Assembly: GCA_944470555.2 (NCBI GenBank)
Contig: OX104134.1
Span: forward strand, 73,154,678 to 73,218,677
DNA length: 64,000 nt
Reading direction: 5' to 3'
DNA from: Heterobilharzia americana
Taxonomy: Eukaryota; Platyhelminthes; Trematoda; Strigeidida; Schistosomatidae
Of the stretch, positions 37,901 to 51,224 are shown piece after piece; position 1 is the first letter of the stretch; each line of letters opens with the position of its first letter. The notes below the pieces were generated by a model. That model did not search any database and was not told the origin of the DNA. It saw nothing but the letters and a program-made list of their open reading frames with translations. The position numbers and the translations under genes were made by a program.

Positions 37901-40459
37901 TTACGTTGTTGCGTTGTTTGTCTAAAAATATAAAAAGAAGGAAAAGTGGTGCTGTTGATTATTTTGAAAAACAGTTCCAAATATCTGTTCTACTGCTTAG
38001 CTATATGAAGTGGAAAACAGAAACCTGCTACCACTGTGTGTCGAGTTAATGAGCCTCAAGCTTATTACGGATTCAAGTCTATGGAATTGGTAGTGGGGAC
38101 CAGAATAACGGTTCCCATTGTTTACTAGTCATCTTTATAAAGCCTTTCCGACAAACGGAACTCAAAGAGTAGAAAAAGATTATACCATCAAAATGCGTCA
38201 AATACATTTCATGTCAAAATACATCTGACCAGTACCGAAAGTGATAAGTTGCACTAAAAAACCCTACTCGCCTTTACAACTGGTAAAATAATGTCAATCA
38301 GCAGAACATTTTGATAACAAAAGATATCTGAAATATAAGTCACCAGTTAGTGTGAGAAAGCAAATAAGCAAATAAACCAAAGTTTTATTCTCGCTTTAGT
38401 TTTTCAAGGAACAATATCCGTTTCATAAGTATTTTATCAATCTAAAATCAAGTCTGAAAACAAAAGGAGGAGGAAATGGATGCTCTAGTAGATTGTATTA
38501 AATAAACAAAGACGGAAAGTCTGAAAAGCAACTTTAGTTAACTTTATCATGCTATTTGTTTTGCAACCGACATATGTATATGCAAGAATGCTCTCAAATT
38601 GGAATTTGTTTAATTCTTGCCTACAAAAATCGAAACTGAATCACATAAATATATCATCTTGCTCTCTGGTGATAACAGTGCATCTTGATAATGATTACTA
38701 AAAATCTAAAAACCCTCTCCGCAAAGGCTCGTGTGAATACCTATACACATCTAACAAACAGATTGCAAGCAATAAAATATTCTAACCCAGTGTTTAAGTT
38801 TCACACTTTAAGAGTGGGTAAGGGAATTTGTTTTCTGTTTCGACCTTGTAGACACAATCAGTGCATTTAACTGCCTATATAAAAGTTCTTTCTACTAGTA
38901 CAAGTTTTATTTTTCATCATGGATATTTCCCAAACATTGGAGATGCTATGAATTTGTCAAAATCTCTAAAGCCTGAACAACCAAAATATTTAATGCAGCA
39001 AAATCTAACTTATTCAAGCACACTTAACTCATAATGATCTAAAATTTTTCTATTTCAGACAAAATGATGGATAAAACGAATCTTCATTGATTGGTCATTG
39101 GAGGGTCACCAACTTCATGTTGTCTAGTTCTGTGTGTTGATCAAGTTCTATCGATTATTTTGCAACGTCGTTACCAGGCTAAGAGACACCACCATGATGC
39201 ACTGATGTAGATGCTAGTTGAATGGAGACGATCGAAAGTAAGGCATATCTCCAACCTTCACTCTGAGCAAAAGCTCCAGGAAAAAGATAAATCTCATAAT
39301 CTCTGTATGGTTATAAAAGACATGCACTTAAAAACATTGAATTATGTGTTGTGTATGATACACATCATCCCCATTTAGTTTCACTTTTATTTTAGACAGA
39401 ATTGGTGAATAACACAAGACAGACCTAAATCGATTTTTTTTACCAGGAAACGAGCAGAAGTTTATTTCCTCATCTTTGCGTTTATCTTTTCTTTCGCCCC
39501 TGTGAAACACTTTTTCCTAATGATTGTTATTTGCTTTTTCATCTTTAATCACCCTATGTTTCTTTACAGGTCACGGGATGAGTACAGAAATATTAGACTT
39601 TCATTTGTACTTATACTAAGCAAAACACCATTTATAAACTCTTCCTTAATGATCCTATTCGAAATAACACGTTACCTTGTTTACACTACTCCTTGTATAA
39701 CCTACATCATTTTGTTCATATAGCATTTACTAACCGACTTATCGAAAATTTCGTCCTTTCTTTTCTATGCCCTCTGAATACCTGATGCAGGCTATGATAC
39801 CCTATGTCATCCTCTAACCTTTGAAAATTATCACGAGCGTCCATTTTCTACATACTTCAATATCAGTATGCACTTCTTTGTACTCTGCTATAAATTTTAG
39901 CAATTATATCCAACACTATTTCTGTACCAAAATTTAAATTGGTCTATACGTCTTTATACACTGCAAGTCTTTATCTCATTGGAGTTGTTATCACATGTTC
40001 ATACGCAAAAACATCTCAGCATGTATGAACTCCGAGAGTTTTACTTCACTGATATTTCTGAATTTCCATTTCATATAGAACCGAATTAGTGGCAACATTA
40101 CTTACGATCTATTCATTTTGGATACGGTCATGCTTTTCAGGCTTTCTATAAATCAGTCAGCTACAAGGGGTCCTAGAGATGACAGCGTTCCCACTTCATT
40201 TATCTGCCTGTATTTTTTGGCATCAAGTCTGAAATACACATTTAAATTACACTTAAAAAGAGACTCCAGTGAATAGTGATTTGGGATGGCAATGCTTATT
40301 TTCAACGTGCACTTCAGATTTATCGATGAAATCTACAGGCAGATAAATGGCATGACAGTGAAATAGCCTTAGGCGATTGCTTTATCGTTAACCTGGAAAA
40401 CACAAACTTGTTCATAGTTTGATCACTATTAAATTTCTGATAATACTAATAGTGAACTC
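34931..40459. other. Intergenic DNA without a recognised feature
   Basis: 5.5 kb of AT-rich sequence. Open frames on both strands are short and show no known motif. Confidence 0.5.
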
Positions 40460-40719
40460 TAGGTTGCCTTTTTTATCACAGAATATATTGCTTCAAATTT
40501 CTTTTTTCTATATTGTTTTAATCGTACAGTTATGTCAACCAACCTTATTGTATACTCTCGCGCGTTTTTAAAATCGTTAAAGCCTACCACTGAACAAGTT
40601 GACAGGCGAATTAAGAAGAAGAACCTTGGTGGATGGCAACGGGCTCTCAAGCTTATGACCATAGATCAAATGACTATTCAAGAAATACTTAGCACAAACT
40701 GCAGGTTGTTCCCGAATAA

Positions 40720-41310
40720 AGTTGATTGTCTACAGTCACTCTTGTCCTCAAATGTTTATCGAAACATATGTAATAATGCTACAGAAAACATGGCTTCCTA
40801 ACCTATATGATGATAATTTAGTCTGCTTAGATGGTTTCAAATTATTTCGACAAGATCGAAGCTTTTCCAAGAAGAAATGTGGTGGTGGTGTAGCATCGTT
40901 TATCAATGCAAACTGGTCCTCCTCCAACTATGTATGCATTCGGCTTCTCTAACGAAAAAATTGAGTGCATTACCATCAAATGTCCTCCCAAACATTTGAG
41001 CAAATACAAATACATATATATCATAAACATGTATGTCACACCTGACTGCAGTTTCTCAGACTTGTCAACTTTTGCTGATAAATTCACTGAATTTGGTGTT
41101 CCTGTTCTGAGAAACCCCCTATCTATAATCTGTGGAGATTTTAACTCATGTGACTGCAGTTTCGTAGTACCATTGGGTCACAAAAATATGATTAACTTTC
41201 CCACCCGTGTTGACAACACCCTTGACCTAGCATTTACAAATGAACCTGGCATATATGAATCCAATTAACAGACTCCCCTACTAAATTCTGACCACTATAT
41301 TGTGCGTGTT
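40720..41310 (+). pseudogene. CR1-like APE endonuclease remnant
   Basis: Frame 1 reads LQKTWLPNLYDDNLVCLDGF then KLFRQDRS and GGGVASFIN, where active enzymes have E-T-W-L; the catalytic Glu is Lys. Frame 2 carries SIICGDFNSCDCS (GDFN motif intact), and a third stretch near 41290 reads LLNSDHYIV with the SDH motif. Two frame changes separate these blocks. Confidence 0.82.
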
Positions 41311-41535
41311 TTGCCTAAAGTGTACGGCGAATTACACAAAAAAGCTTTCGGATACCTTTCCAAGAAAGCTCAAGACAGATGCTGTTCATAAGAAAATATA
41401 TTGCGTTTGAGAAGCATGCTTACGGAAACAGACTAGGATATATTTGCTGATGAATGTTTAGATAACACTATCACTAGTATCACAACCTATCTCAGATTCT
41501 GTCTCAATATCTGCTGCCCTGCTGAAACAACTTGT

Positions 41536-42640
41536 ATGAGATTCGACAAACTTTCCTCTCCTAATCTCAAGAGGCTCCGGAGAGAAAAGGAAAGGTTGAA
41601 TAAGTCGAGAAGTCACCCTGGCGTTAAACGACTTAACTGCCTAATTAAGTCTGAAATACAACGTCTGAATACTATTTACAACCAGAAGTTCCTATCGTGT
41701 AAGAATCCTCCCAATATATGGAAATTATTTGAAGAGCTTACTGGTAAAAACCAGATGACAAAAGAAACTCGTTCGGATGTCTGCGCGTTAAACAAGTCAT
41801 TTATACGTCGGCAAGCTAATGTCACCCTTCTTAATGTCCAAAGTCAAGTGGATAGCTCCTTTCCAGGTTTTAATACGCATGATGTATTTAAATGTCTAAA
41901 ATCCTTGAATCCCTCCCAAAGCTTAGGTCCTGATGGTGTTTCTAGTACTGTATTTAGAAAATGTCCATGTATTTTATGTCATCCCCTTACAGATATCTTC
42001 AATACATCATTTTCTAAAAACATAATACCCACTGCTTGGATGGAGATAAAAATCGTACCTGTGCCTAAGTCATCTTCTGGATCAGTTATTACGTTTCAGC
42101 CCATCACTGTATCTCCCCCTTTCCTGAAGACAGTGGAGAAATTACTTCTCCTTGTGAATGAGTCCTCATTGATGGTTTTCAGAGGTTCAAAACAGTTTGC
42201 TTACTAACACAGGAGGAGTACTTTGGATGCTGTCACTGTCTTGCATCATAATATTGTTTCTAGTCTTGACAAGCTTGTTAAGTATGTTCGTTGTGCCTTT
42301 TTGGATTACTCAACAGCTTTGACTCTGTTCCGAGACCGTTCTTGTTAAATAAGCTTGCCATAGCTCACACTGAGCCATGGGTTACAAAGTGGCCGTGTTC
42401 TTATTTTCCTGAAAGATAACAATATACTGTCTATAAAGGAAAACTCTTGACTTCATTGCTTACTGAAGCTGGTGTGCCTCAAGGTGCTGTACTTTCTCCT
42501 TTTCTGTTTTCTTTCTTTTTGCACGATATACCTCATTCTGTTGAAACTAATTTTATTAAGTACACTAGTGACTTGACGGTATCTATTGCAGACAACTCTC
42601 ACTTGGATTGCTCAAAATAAATGAGTTCTTGCCTGTAATT
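41536..42640 (+). pseudogene. CR1-like reverse transcriptase remnant
   Basis: LKSLNPSQSLGPDGVSSTVF (finger motif), then PVPKSSSGS, DYSTAFDSVPRP after a frame change, GVPQGAVLSPFLFSFFLHDI, and the catalytic box IKYTSDLTVSI, which has lost the Y-A-D-D pattern (YTSD). The frames are out of register at least three times. It is inactive on two counts: broken frame and altered active site. Confidence 0.82.
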
Positions 42641-43260
42641 AGCTTATGGTCTCTCTCAAATGCTCTCAAGTTACACCCTTATAAATGTCAGACTGTTAAT
42701 TTTAGCCTCAAGCGTAAACAAGACTTGTGTGAGCTGCTTAAGTCTCATGACGCCTGCTGAGTTGGTGGGGTTTTTGCAGAAATTAAACCGAGTGTTAATT
42801 ATCTTGGGTGGGGTTTTACTTCTGACCTTTGTTGATCATCTCATATTTTGTTTACTTGTAAAAAAATCTTTCGTTTGACTTATTACACGAAGAAACTGGG
42901 GCTTCCTGGTATAACTCAACTGCTTATTTTACAATTTGTTAATTCCTGCATCCTACCTATTTTTCTACATTGTTCCCCACTGATCTTACCTGGTCTTCTA
43001 AAAAAGGACTATTTTATGTTGCGTAAGGCTTTGAAAGCCGTCAGCAGGGTTAGTGGTGTGCATCTGGCTCAACTGATTAACACTGCAGTTGATCGACATG
43101 TGAATTCCTGCAAGCAAGTAGGTACAGAAATTTTATTTGACAGTGAGCATCAACTTCATTCACAGCTATCTCTATGTATCTCTTCAGGGAGGACAAGAAG
43201 AAACTACATAAGACTGTATGCTTGTACAGCTAAGTAAAAGAATTTGATTGCACCTTACCT

Positions 43261-44825
43261 AGCATGCGTATTTTGTGAGGAAAAAGGTGTTAGAACAGAA
43301 ACCACACATCAACTTTGTAACAGTTAAAAATCTCATTTCAGCAATTTAACTAACAATGTAAAATTTCATTGTTTTAATATTCTTTACATTACTTAAATTT
43401 TTATAATAACACAATTCAAAATGTTGCAAAGGAGTATGTATATGCATATATTTTATTGTTGCTGCAATATATCATGCTGAGAATTCCAAATTGTACCACA
43501 AATTGTTTGGAACAAAGTGAATTTTTATTTTTATTTTGCAGCTGACAGAAATATAGTCTTACTTACTGACATACGTCGATTATCTTGAGGTGTCACCAAC
43601 TCATCCTAGTCTGAAAATTTAATGGTTTGATGGGTAGATTACTAATGCTTTAAATCAGTTACGTTATTCGTACGAATGTCTCTCTAGGAACTAATGCCAT
43701 TTGAGCGATCTAACTTAAGTAGACCAAACTGCTTCTCACTAATCAAGCCTCCAACTCAGCTGAGGGATTTGCAATGAGCTGAGCTCTTGAGTCTTAATTC
43801 CTGTTATTTAATCTAGTATTCCTTCCTTCACGTGGAATAAGTTACTAGCACTTGTCATCGACCTAAGAGTTATGATCTCATCTCATTATCTCATGGAAAT
43901 TACTTTAATCACCATTATTTTATACAGTTTTAGCCTTCTTCTAGGCTAGTAGCCTCACTTTTCTCACATTCAATCTTATAGTTGCCATAAGTCGTTTTCT
44001 AAAATTATGTATCGCACTGTGACTAACAATATTCACCAAAGTCTGTTGGCTCGAAAAGTACCTTCAAATAGTAGTGAATGCCATTTTCTGAATGCTATTC
44101 AAGTCACTTCTCTGTGCTATGGTGGCATTTTTCTCCAAGGATTTCCTTGTTATCTTATTATCAATCATCATTTTGCTGGTTCAGTTTAGAAGCTTTTGTT
44201 AACATTCTATGCTATGTTCCATACCGGATATTTCTAGTCGATACAATCTTTGTTTTTATTGTTATAAATAAACGAAATATCTACAAGCCAAACAAGATTT
44301 TATCATAACTTCACTCGATGTATTGTATGTAGTATTTCAAATGAATTGTATATTCTTCTGCAAAATAAACATCGATGGCTTTTGCAGCTTCGAATACATT
44401 TATTTGGGCTAAGACTTTTCCTCTGGCGACTTCGTGTTCCCGAATGAAGAGATTCATCGATATTAGATAAGTAACAGTTTCATAAAACACTGTCTCAACC
44501 AGATTTTTGGATTCAGAATCATGTCAAAAAGATTTCCTTTAACTGCTTATTATAAGGAAGATAACACGAATAAAACTATTGCAGAAGGCATTCTCATCGA
44601 AACGTTTCACAAAAACACAAGGTTATACTGACCGAAGCATGATCTGACCGTCTCCAGATAATCTCCTACTAAATGTAAAAAGTTAATAAATTAGTGTACA
44701 TTTTTCCATTTTAGACAATAGGTGATTTTCATTTGAAGATTTGAAGTATTAGAAATTTCCACATCCCTTAATATGTACTTCAAAAATAAGTTCTTCTGAT
44801 TATGAAACAAAATGCATTAAAAGTG
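43261..44825. other. Intergenic DNA without a recognised feature
   Basis: AT-rich, no supported gene. It may include the untranslated 3' end of the CR1-like element. Confidence 0.45.
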
Positions 44826-44834
44826 ATAGGTAGT

Positions 44835-44892
44835 GGCTAGCAGTGGAATCCAGGATGCGCACTTCGTCCTACCTGGGACTCGTCAGCCGGAT
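44835..44892 (-). ncRNA. Hammerhead ribozyme, type I, Sm-alpha type
   Basis: On the minus strand: stem I ATCCGG, core CTGACGA (44886-44880), stem II GTCC/GGAC, GAA followed by G instead of A, stem III G-U with loop GCGC and A-U, cleavage triplet ATC (44856-44854), then CTGGAT to close stem I. Stem I is complete with one G-U pair. The stem III differences keep pairing (G-U and U-A). Confidence 0.78.
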
Positions 44893-44925
44893 GTGTTTGC
44901 CGACCCAGTGAGTGATGTTGTTCCC

Positions 44926-44992
44926 ACCGGGACTCGGACTCAGGAGTGATAGCTTCAGAAATGAGAGCGTTGTCCACTACACAACCGAGCCA
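44926..44992 (-). promoter_or_regulatory. tRNA-like internal RNA polymerase III promoter (A and B boxes)
   Basis: A box tggctcggttgtgtagtgg on 44992-44974, and a B box similar to GGTTCGANTCC within 44942-44926 (gagtccgagtcccggt). The layout is that of a tRNA-derived SINE head; it does not fold as a full tRNA by eye. Confidence 0.7.
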
Positions 44993-45180
44993 CGATAGTC
45001 ACGCGCGCGACGGTTATAGTTTTAGTGTTATTGCTCGTATTACACTGTCGTTGGTTGGACTGACTTGATTAATATCTATTGGCATATGGGCTCCTATGCG
45101 GATGCCTTCATACTGCCTGCATTCTTAACTATGTAGTAATGATGGATAGTGGCTAGGAGTGGAATCCAAGATGCGCATTA

Positions 45181-47065
45181 ATCTTAAATCTCTATTCATT
45201 TATCGTTGATAAACCATATTTTGGTCAACGTTTTGAGCAGCTCAACAGTCATTTTTATTTCTTTGTCCATGTTGCATCACTTTAGGACATGCCAACTTTC
45301 TATCCATTTAGCAGTTAAATTATCAATCATTAAAAACTTACTCTGTAATGCAGGACGTGTCATAACTTAATGGTCTGGTTAATTAACTATGCATAGAATT
45401 TCAGATAAATCAATTTTCAGTTTCGGGTGGTAAGTATATGATTAAATTATCTTATAACTACTTTCATTTTTCGTAACAAAAAAAATAGATCTAGTCGCGA
45501 AACTGTATGTTTTTTAATAGCTAAATTACTTAGAAATGTATTTTTTGAACAAGAGAGGAATTCTCTTGTAGTCTAAGTCTGATAACAAAAGCTTCATGTG
45601 ACCCAGACATTTTGGCCGTCATCATTCTTCATGTAAGTGTCAGTGTCCGTTTACTTAAAAGTTAACCTAAATTATTTTGAAACAGCTGGTAATTTTTAGT
45701 TATATCTACTCAGTTGCAAGCAGCTTGTTGCTCTATATCAAAGTACAACACTTGCGAAAATGAAAGTAGCCAAAGTAAAACGTGAAAACAGTCTATAGGA
45801 TCTGTGAAAGTTCGTCTCAGTTATGTAGGTAAGAGTAAGCTGAGATCTTTGAGGTATTATAAAGCAATAGTTGAATGTTGTCTATGGCACGATTCAAAAC
45901 CAATCACAAAACATGGATTTATTCACCTCATATCGCCTTTATATTTTCGAATGGCCTAGAAATCTCTCCAAACTTTGTCTTCACTCACATACTTACTTTT
46001 TATTTAAACATCCATTATTTTCTCAGCTCCTCCTGCTTCTGTGAGATAGAAAGTTGTGTCAACTTGAAGTGACGCTTTTCTTTGCCAGATTCTGGTTACT
46101 TTTTCTCTCTGTGTATGTGACAAGTTATGTCTTGGGTGACTTTATAAAGGCCACCCTGGTAACTACTCTGATAACCAGTTGGGCTTGTTTATTTTACATC
46201 ACCTTTCTTGTCCAGATATAGAAACCCAATAAGCTGTATCAGTATTTTATGAGGTAGTCTTTTAATCCATCCAAAGTATATATGTAGTCATGGCATCCGA
46301 AAGTACATTTTAAACACAGTCTTTGTAGAGAAACAATGAGAGCTTCATGATAAAACCACTGAGCTCAAAAAACACAACACAACCAAGATTATCAGATTGG
46401 GCTATAAATATTCTCCACCATTTCAAAATGAATTTATTTTAAGCACACGGACATCTTATTGATGCATGACAGTAAGTGAAAAGCCAGTCGACCAAGGACT
46501 TCGGTTGTCTTGCACAACTATATATTATCCCAAAAACTATCTGACCTAAACTTTACAAATCTTATGAGTAATCCTGAGGGCAAATTCGTTGCATGATTTC
46601 TTAAATAATTAATTTTGTTTGACCAGTTTTGTTGACTACTTACAGGATGATGAAATCGTACTTCTGCGCAATATTGTTTGATCCTAAATATAACAACACA
46701 GTTATGAGAAACTGAAATACTCAGTTAGTAAAGGTGACACAAAAAACACTTCCACAGTGTGCATTGTATAAAACTGAGGTTTCGTTAGTTTAAAATGTAT
46801 TCTCTTTTTTGAGATACTGCTAAAAGACTTCGAAAAATGATATTTCTAGATTTCGTTACCAGACCAAGATCAAAGTTTAGTCATTGTATACAAGGATGAA
46901 AACATGTAATTTTAAACAACATTATTTCAGATGCATCTTCGTTTTTCCCGCAAAGGTAAATCGGTTTGGAGGTTTGCGGGGACTGACTGATTTCAAGTTC
47001 TTATTCAATGTAAACTGACATTAATAAGAGAGCCATTGGAAACTTAGGAAACACTGCATCACTGA
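45181..47065. other. Intergenic DNA without a recognised feature
   Basis: AT-rich; short frames only. Confidence 0.45.
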
Positions 47066-47215
47066 ACTCTGACTCAGTGGCTCGGCGGCAATGTGCTCAA
47101 TAAGAAACCTGGAGGTCTTAGGCTCGATCCCTGAGGAAGAAACAACTGTCCAGTGCTAGTAGGTATTCATTAGTTCTCCAAATGATATCGGTTCGTGGTG
47201 AATACCAACATGAAA
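47066..47215 (+). mobile_element. SINE family B copy with hammerhead deleted
   Basis: A box cagtggctcggcggcaatgtg (47076 on), B box region ggaggtcttaggctcgatcc (47111-47130), then a direct jump to gaagaaacaactgtccagtg, which corresponds to the second half of the hammerhead (GAAAC, cleavage region). The CTGANGA half and stem II 5' strand are missing. The tail, ending gttcgtggtgaatacca, corresponds to the tail at 13842-13862. Confidence 0.75.
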
Positions 47216-49689
47216 GATAAATCGCTCAGTAAAATGCTGTTATAAAAACACTTTGCAGTCAATTAATAACTGTAGGTAATATAAGAAAAACATTCTGTCC
47301 TTTTTCTTTTTTTAAGCGAAACCAGTCACTTTCCACCTGAATATCGATTAGTCACCACAGATTGATCCCTCTGACAGAAAAAGCTAATCATCGCATGAAA
47401 ACTTTGCAATTAGTAGTGCATAAATTTTAGCATAATGTCATCGGGAATAAATAAATAACTTGCATTTACTGATAGTATTTCTTTCATCACAAAAGTGGAA
47501 ATGTCAAATTATTTCTAAAATGTTAATAGGCATTCTATGTGGAATACGGTTGCTTCTGAATCAATAAAGAATGATATTTCCAACTTGAACATTTCCGACT
47601 CCTCTTTAAAAAATGATGTATCGTTTACTTCTAAGCTAAATTACAAAGATATTTATATGATTTCAGACAGCATTTAAGGCTTCATGACAGGCCCAAGAAG
47701 TGATGGCACAGTTTATTTAGCTAATCACAGAATGGTATTTTTTAGCTGAAAGAATATTTTTTTTGTAATTACGCTACAAATCACATACCATTTTTACTTG
47801 TGTCTTATGAATACGCTGTGTTTCTGATCTAAGCAATCGGTGTAAATTCGACTTTTTCATTTTATGCACATTAGAAGTCACTAACAAGTAAGTACCAAAA
47901 TGTCCCATCTCACTTTACTCTGTACAAACAGTAATCGATTTAATCTACTTCTCTGTATTCTTATTGGAAGTAAGTGTAGGAAAAGAAGAGAGTGAGTTGT
48001 GAATTCAGTAGGTCTTTCTAAAAAAATACTTGTCTCCCACCAGTTACATAACTGACGTTTACACTACCCTTCAAGAAAAGCCAATTTTATCACTTTCTCT
48101 GATTAAGTTGCAGTCATTCTAGAGAATAGATGTCATATGGTTTAAACATTTTAACAATTTCGAATACAGTTGAAAATGCTGATACTCAAAAACAGAAGCT
48201 TTTGAACTTCTGAAAAAACTGTTCCTTCCCGTGTTATGTGTTGTTAAACATATTTCCAGTTGCAAAATTTCCTCCTCACAGAGAAATGATTTTCTCACCG
48301 CTGAAAGTTTATGAGCTAAAGTGGCATGAACGTCTATGTAGGATATTCGCAAACCTAAAGCGTTATTATCTTTTGGACAGAAATGATTTTTCCAGTCACG
48401 TGTTGACCTTTAAAACTGTTTTGGCTTTTTGATCTATGCCGTTGAACTAACGCCCGACTATTGACTTGCATGAATAATTTACAGTGGCTGATCCTTACTT
48501 AGTAGCCCATATATTGGGTCATTGTCTATGTGTCAGTTGGAGAACTTTGCTTCAAGGAATACTCTTGAGCTTACACGTTGTAGCGTTTCCACTTAATCGC
48601 AATCGCAGTTACGGTTGAACTGATCTTCATGCACTGATACTTTTTGCTGATATACCGTTTGATAGCTAGCTAGTACTCATAAAGTCTTTGGTCTATTCGA
48701 GGACTGAAATGGCTAACACAGTAACGTTGACAATCTTTGCAACTAATCTTACAGATTACAATGATCTCTTTTTTGGATAACGGATCCTTTAGTCTACATG
48801 AGATAGTTTGCAGGGATTCGATGGGCTTATGTGGCAAACTGATCCCAAATAGATGAAGTAATCGGTTGACAGTTCATGAGACATCTTTGATGTGTGGTAA
48901 ACTGATTCGTTTTTTGGGTTCATGTACTTGTTCAGTGGATAGATATTTCCTGATGAAGTTGGTTGGAAAGTCATTGGCTCTAAACACTGTAAATTTAGTT
49001 TACTTCTGACTTCTGCATATTTTGGGTGCTGCAATGAGTCTCGGTACCTTCGAATAGCGCTAGTACACAACTCTTCTTATGAAATACTGGTGTAATACTA
49101 TTGAATTATAAAATTCAATCTGTATGCATCACTTTTCTGAACATCAGTTTGTAAGTTTTGATTCTTTGCCTCACTGACAATTTCTTCGTGTATAATTTCA
49201 GAAAAGCTCTTTATTCCTGCGCAGTTCTGTATAAATTTAAGAACTAAAATATATGATCCAAAACGTTGAACAAATTAGTATGAAACAATATATAAATATA
49301 AAAAATAGCTGTCAAAATGATGTCAGTCTGTGATGAAATAAGTAAAATCCCAATGAACCTAAAACTAAATGAATAATAGCTATTTTTTTAAACGCAACAA
49401 ATGTATGGGAACTATAATTTGATGAATTCAAAATTTTCGGCTGAATTCCGTAACTGAATACTGTAAACACGTTATTATTCATGATACAATTTAATACGGG
49501 GTGAGATTCAGGTATCCAAGACGACAAATAAGGCTTAGTGACAAAAAGGGTTCTTACATATTGTCCAGCATGCATATGGAAATATTGGAAGGGATGTGAA
49601 AGTTGACTGAAAAATTATAAGTACACCGAAAATTCGGGGAGGAAAAGAACTGTTTTCACAAGTGTGAAAAACTTATGAACTAAATGCTG
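47216..49689. other. Intergenic DNA without a recognised feature
   Basis: AT-rich. A minus-strand frame at 49070-48789 (93 codons) has ordinary composition and could be part of an unrecognised repeat or exon; I find no motif in it. Confidence 0.4.
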
Positions 49690-50215
49690 ATGAAGTCGTC
49701 TTGTCTGATGGTAAAAATTGTAAGAACAAACCTCAAAATTTTGAGAACGGACGGTTATCATTCATCAACCTTCTATTTAAAGGAGATGATATGCATAATT
49801 TAATCAAGTGGAAGCTCCATACAACCATAAGAAGAACTTACTGTGATGCGAAATTAATGTTTCCTAGAGTCATAAAGTGGGTACTACAACAGTCATTGAA
49901 AGACAAACACTAATTATCCACACTTCTAACTGCATATATCAATTTAAATGTGTTACTGAAAGCAGATACAAAGGTTGTATGGAGGAGCGACTGACTAATC
50001 GTGTAACTGAGCACTTGACCAGATGGTTAGACCGTTCTGAATTAAAGATGGGAAGAAGCTCCATAGCCAAATACCATCTACACTTCTAGCATGATATCAA
50101 GTCCACTGAGTCGTTCACAGTGGTCAGTAGACAACGGAATGACGCAACACCTGTACCAGAGATATGGAAAGTTTTACTACCAGTAAACATGAAGAATATG
50201 AAGTGACAGGACTAT
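49690..50215 (+). mobile_element. Penelope-like element fragment (linker and GIY-YIG endonuclease)
   Basis: The first frame reads LSFINLLFKGDDMHNLIKWK followed by TIRRTYCDAKLMF, a conserved block found just before PLE endonucleases. After a frame change it reads NCIYQFKCVTESRYKGCMEE (GIY-YIG start; Y-K-G replaces Y-I-G), RVTEHLTRWLD, IAKYHLHF and then, past a stop, HDIKSTESFTVVSRQRNDAT. The 3' boundary is uncertain. Confidence 0.85.
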
Positions 50216-51224
50216 AAAAATCAGATGTCGAAAGTACTGTGACTATGAGCAGTAGTAATTTATGCTGAAAACGTCACCCATTAAACAATACAATATCACT
50301 GTTTTTATTCATCAAATAAACAAATCTAATACGGAATCATATTCCACCACGGTGGCCACTTTTTAAACATATTATTAAGAATGAGAAAATGCTGGCGATC
50401 GCAGAATCCCGTTCAGTTAGGGTTCAAAAATTAACACTTTGGATACAGAAAGAAATACTGATGACCCTTGATTTGCCTTGATTACATTACTAACGTACCG
50501 TGAGTTGGCTAACCAATATTTTTTTTGTTAATAGTTAGTGTTAGTTAATTATATTTTTGTTCTTGTCTTCTTGCTATATTCCTTACTAACTGGCTCCATT
50601 TAATAAATAAACCTACTATCAGTATTCATTTCCCCCAATCATTTATCAAGTACTTTATTCACAATGATGTAATAAACCTTTCAGCCTCACAACCGCTTCA
50701 CACGTCCACTTAACAGTGTTCGAAATATCCTTATGTTTCCAAGATTTATTTGTCGTCCTGGTTTTAAAACCCTTTATTACATCATGATATATTCAATCAA
50801 GTGTTTAAAGTATTCAGTTGAGGAGTTCTGTCGAAATTTATGAACTGATTAAATCCTGCTTCCGATACATAGGTTGCTTGTTTTGAATTGTTTATCAGAA
50901 AAGAAATCTTTCAAGTAAATTTTTTTGCATTCTGAAAACCAAAATTATCGTGTCATTCGTGAAGTGTAGATTACATACTCTAAATGGTCGACTTAAAGAT
51001 GAATGTGAATTTCGGGGTTCTGAACACTCCTAACCAACGGCTTTGCTCATAGCTGATATAGTGAAAATTCAATCAATGTCTTATCATCATACTTGGTTTC
51101 AAACAATAAGTAAAACTGTAAGCAGGTATAAAGTACCTTTTTCAGACTATTTATTGATGCGTGAAATTCCCCAATGATTTATTTCACTGGACGGAACTGA
51201 TCTACATCTGTTGGCTTTCTTCAC
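50216..51224. other. Intergenic DNA without a recognised feature
   Basis: AT-rich; no supported gene or repeat. Confidence 0.45.

Larger units (their letters stand above)
40460..43260 (+). mobile_element. CR1/Jockey-like non-LTR retrotransposon, decayed
   Basis: About 2.8 kb. An N-terminal stretch (40532-40740) is followed by an APE endonuclease (40720-41310), a linker, a reverse transcriptase (41536-42620) and a C-terminal domain (42650-43240). Multiple frame shifts and stops disrupt it. Several CR1-like families (SR1, SR3/Perere) are known from schistosomes; which one this is cannot be decided here. No target-site duplication was identified. Confidence 0.88.
44826..45180 (-). mobile_element. 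Sm-alpha-like SINE, one full unit plus flanking partial units
   Basis: Read on the minus strand: a post-cleavage tail (ttggattccactcctagcc, 45170 downward), an AT-rich segment, a pol III A box tggctcggttgtgtagtgg (44992-44974), a B box around gagtccgagtcccggt, the spacer catcactcactgggt, the hammerhead, and a second post-cleavage tail (ctggattccactgctagcc). The two cleavage positions, 45169/45170 and 44853/44854, are 316 bases apart, close to the known monomer of the schistosome hammerhead satellite (about 335). gcattaa at both outer edges might be a short target duplication. Confidence 0.88.

Noticed and set aside
44926..44992. tRNA gene on the minus strand
   Set aside because: Same reason: box motifs inside a hammerhead SINE, no cloverleaf visible.
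48789..49070. 93-codon minus-strand frame
   Set aside because: Composition is plausible for coding, but no motif, splice signal or neighbour supports it.
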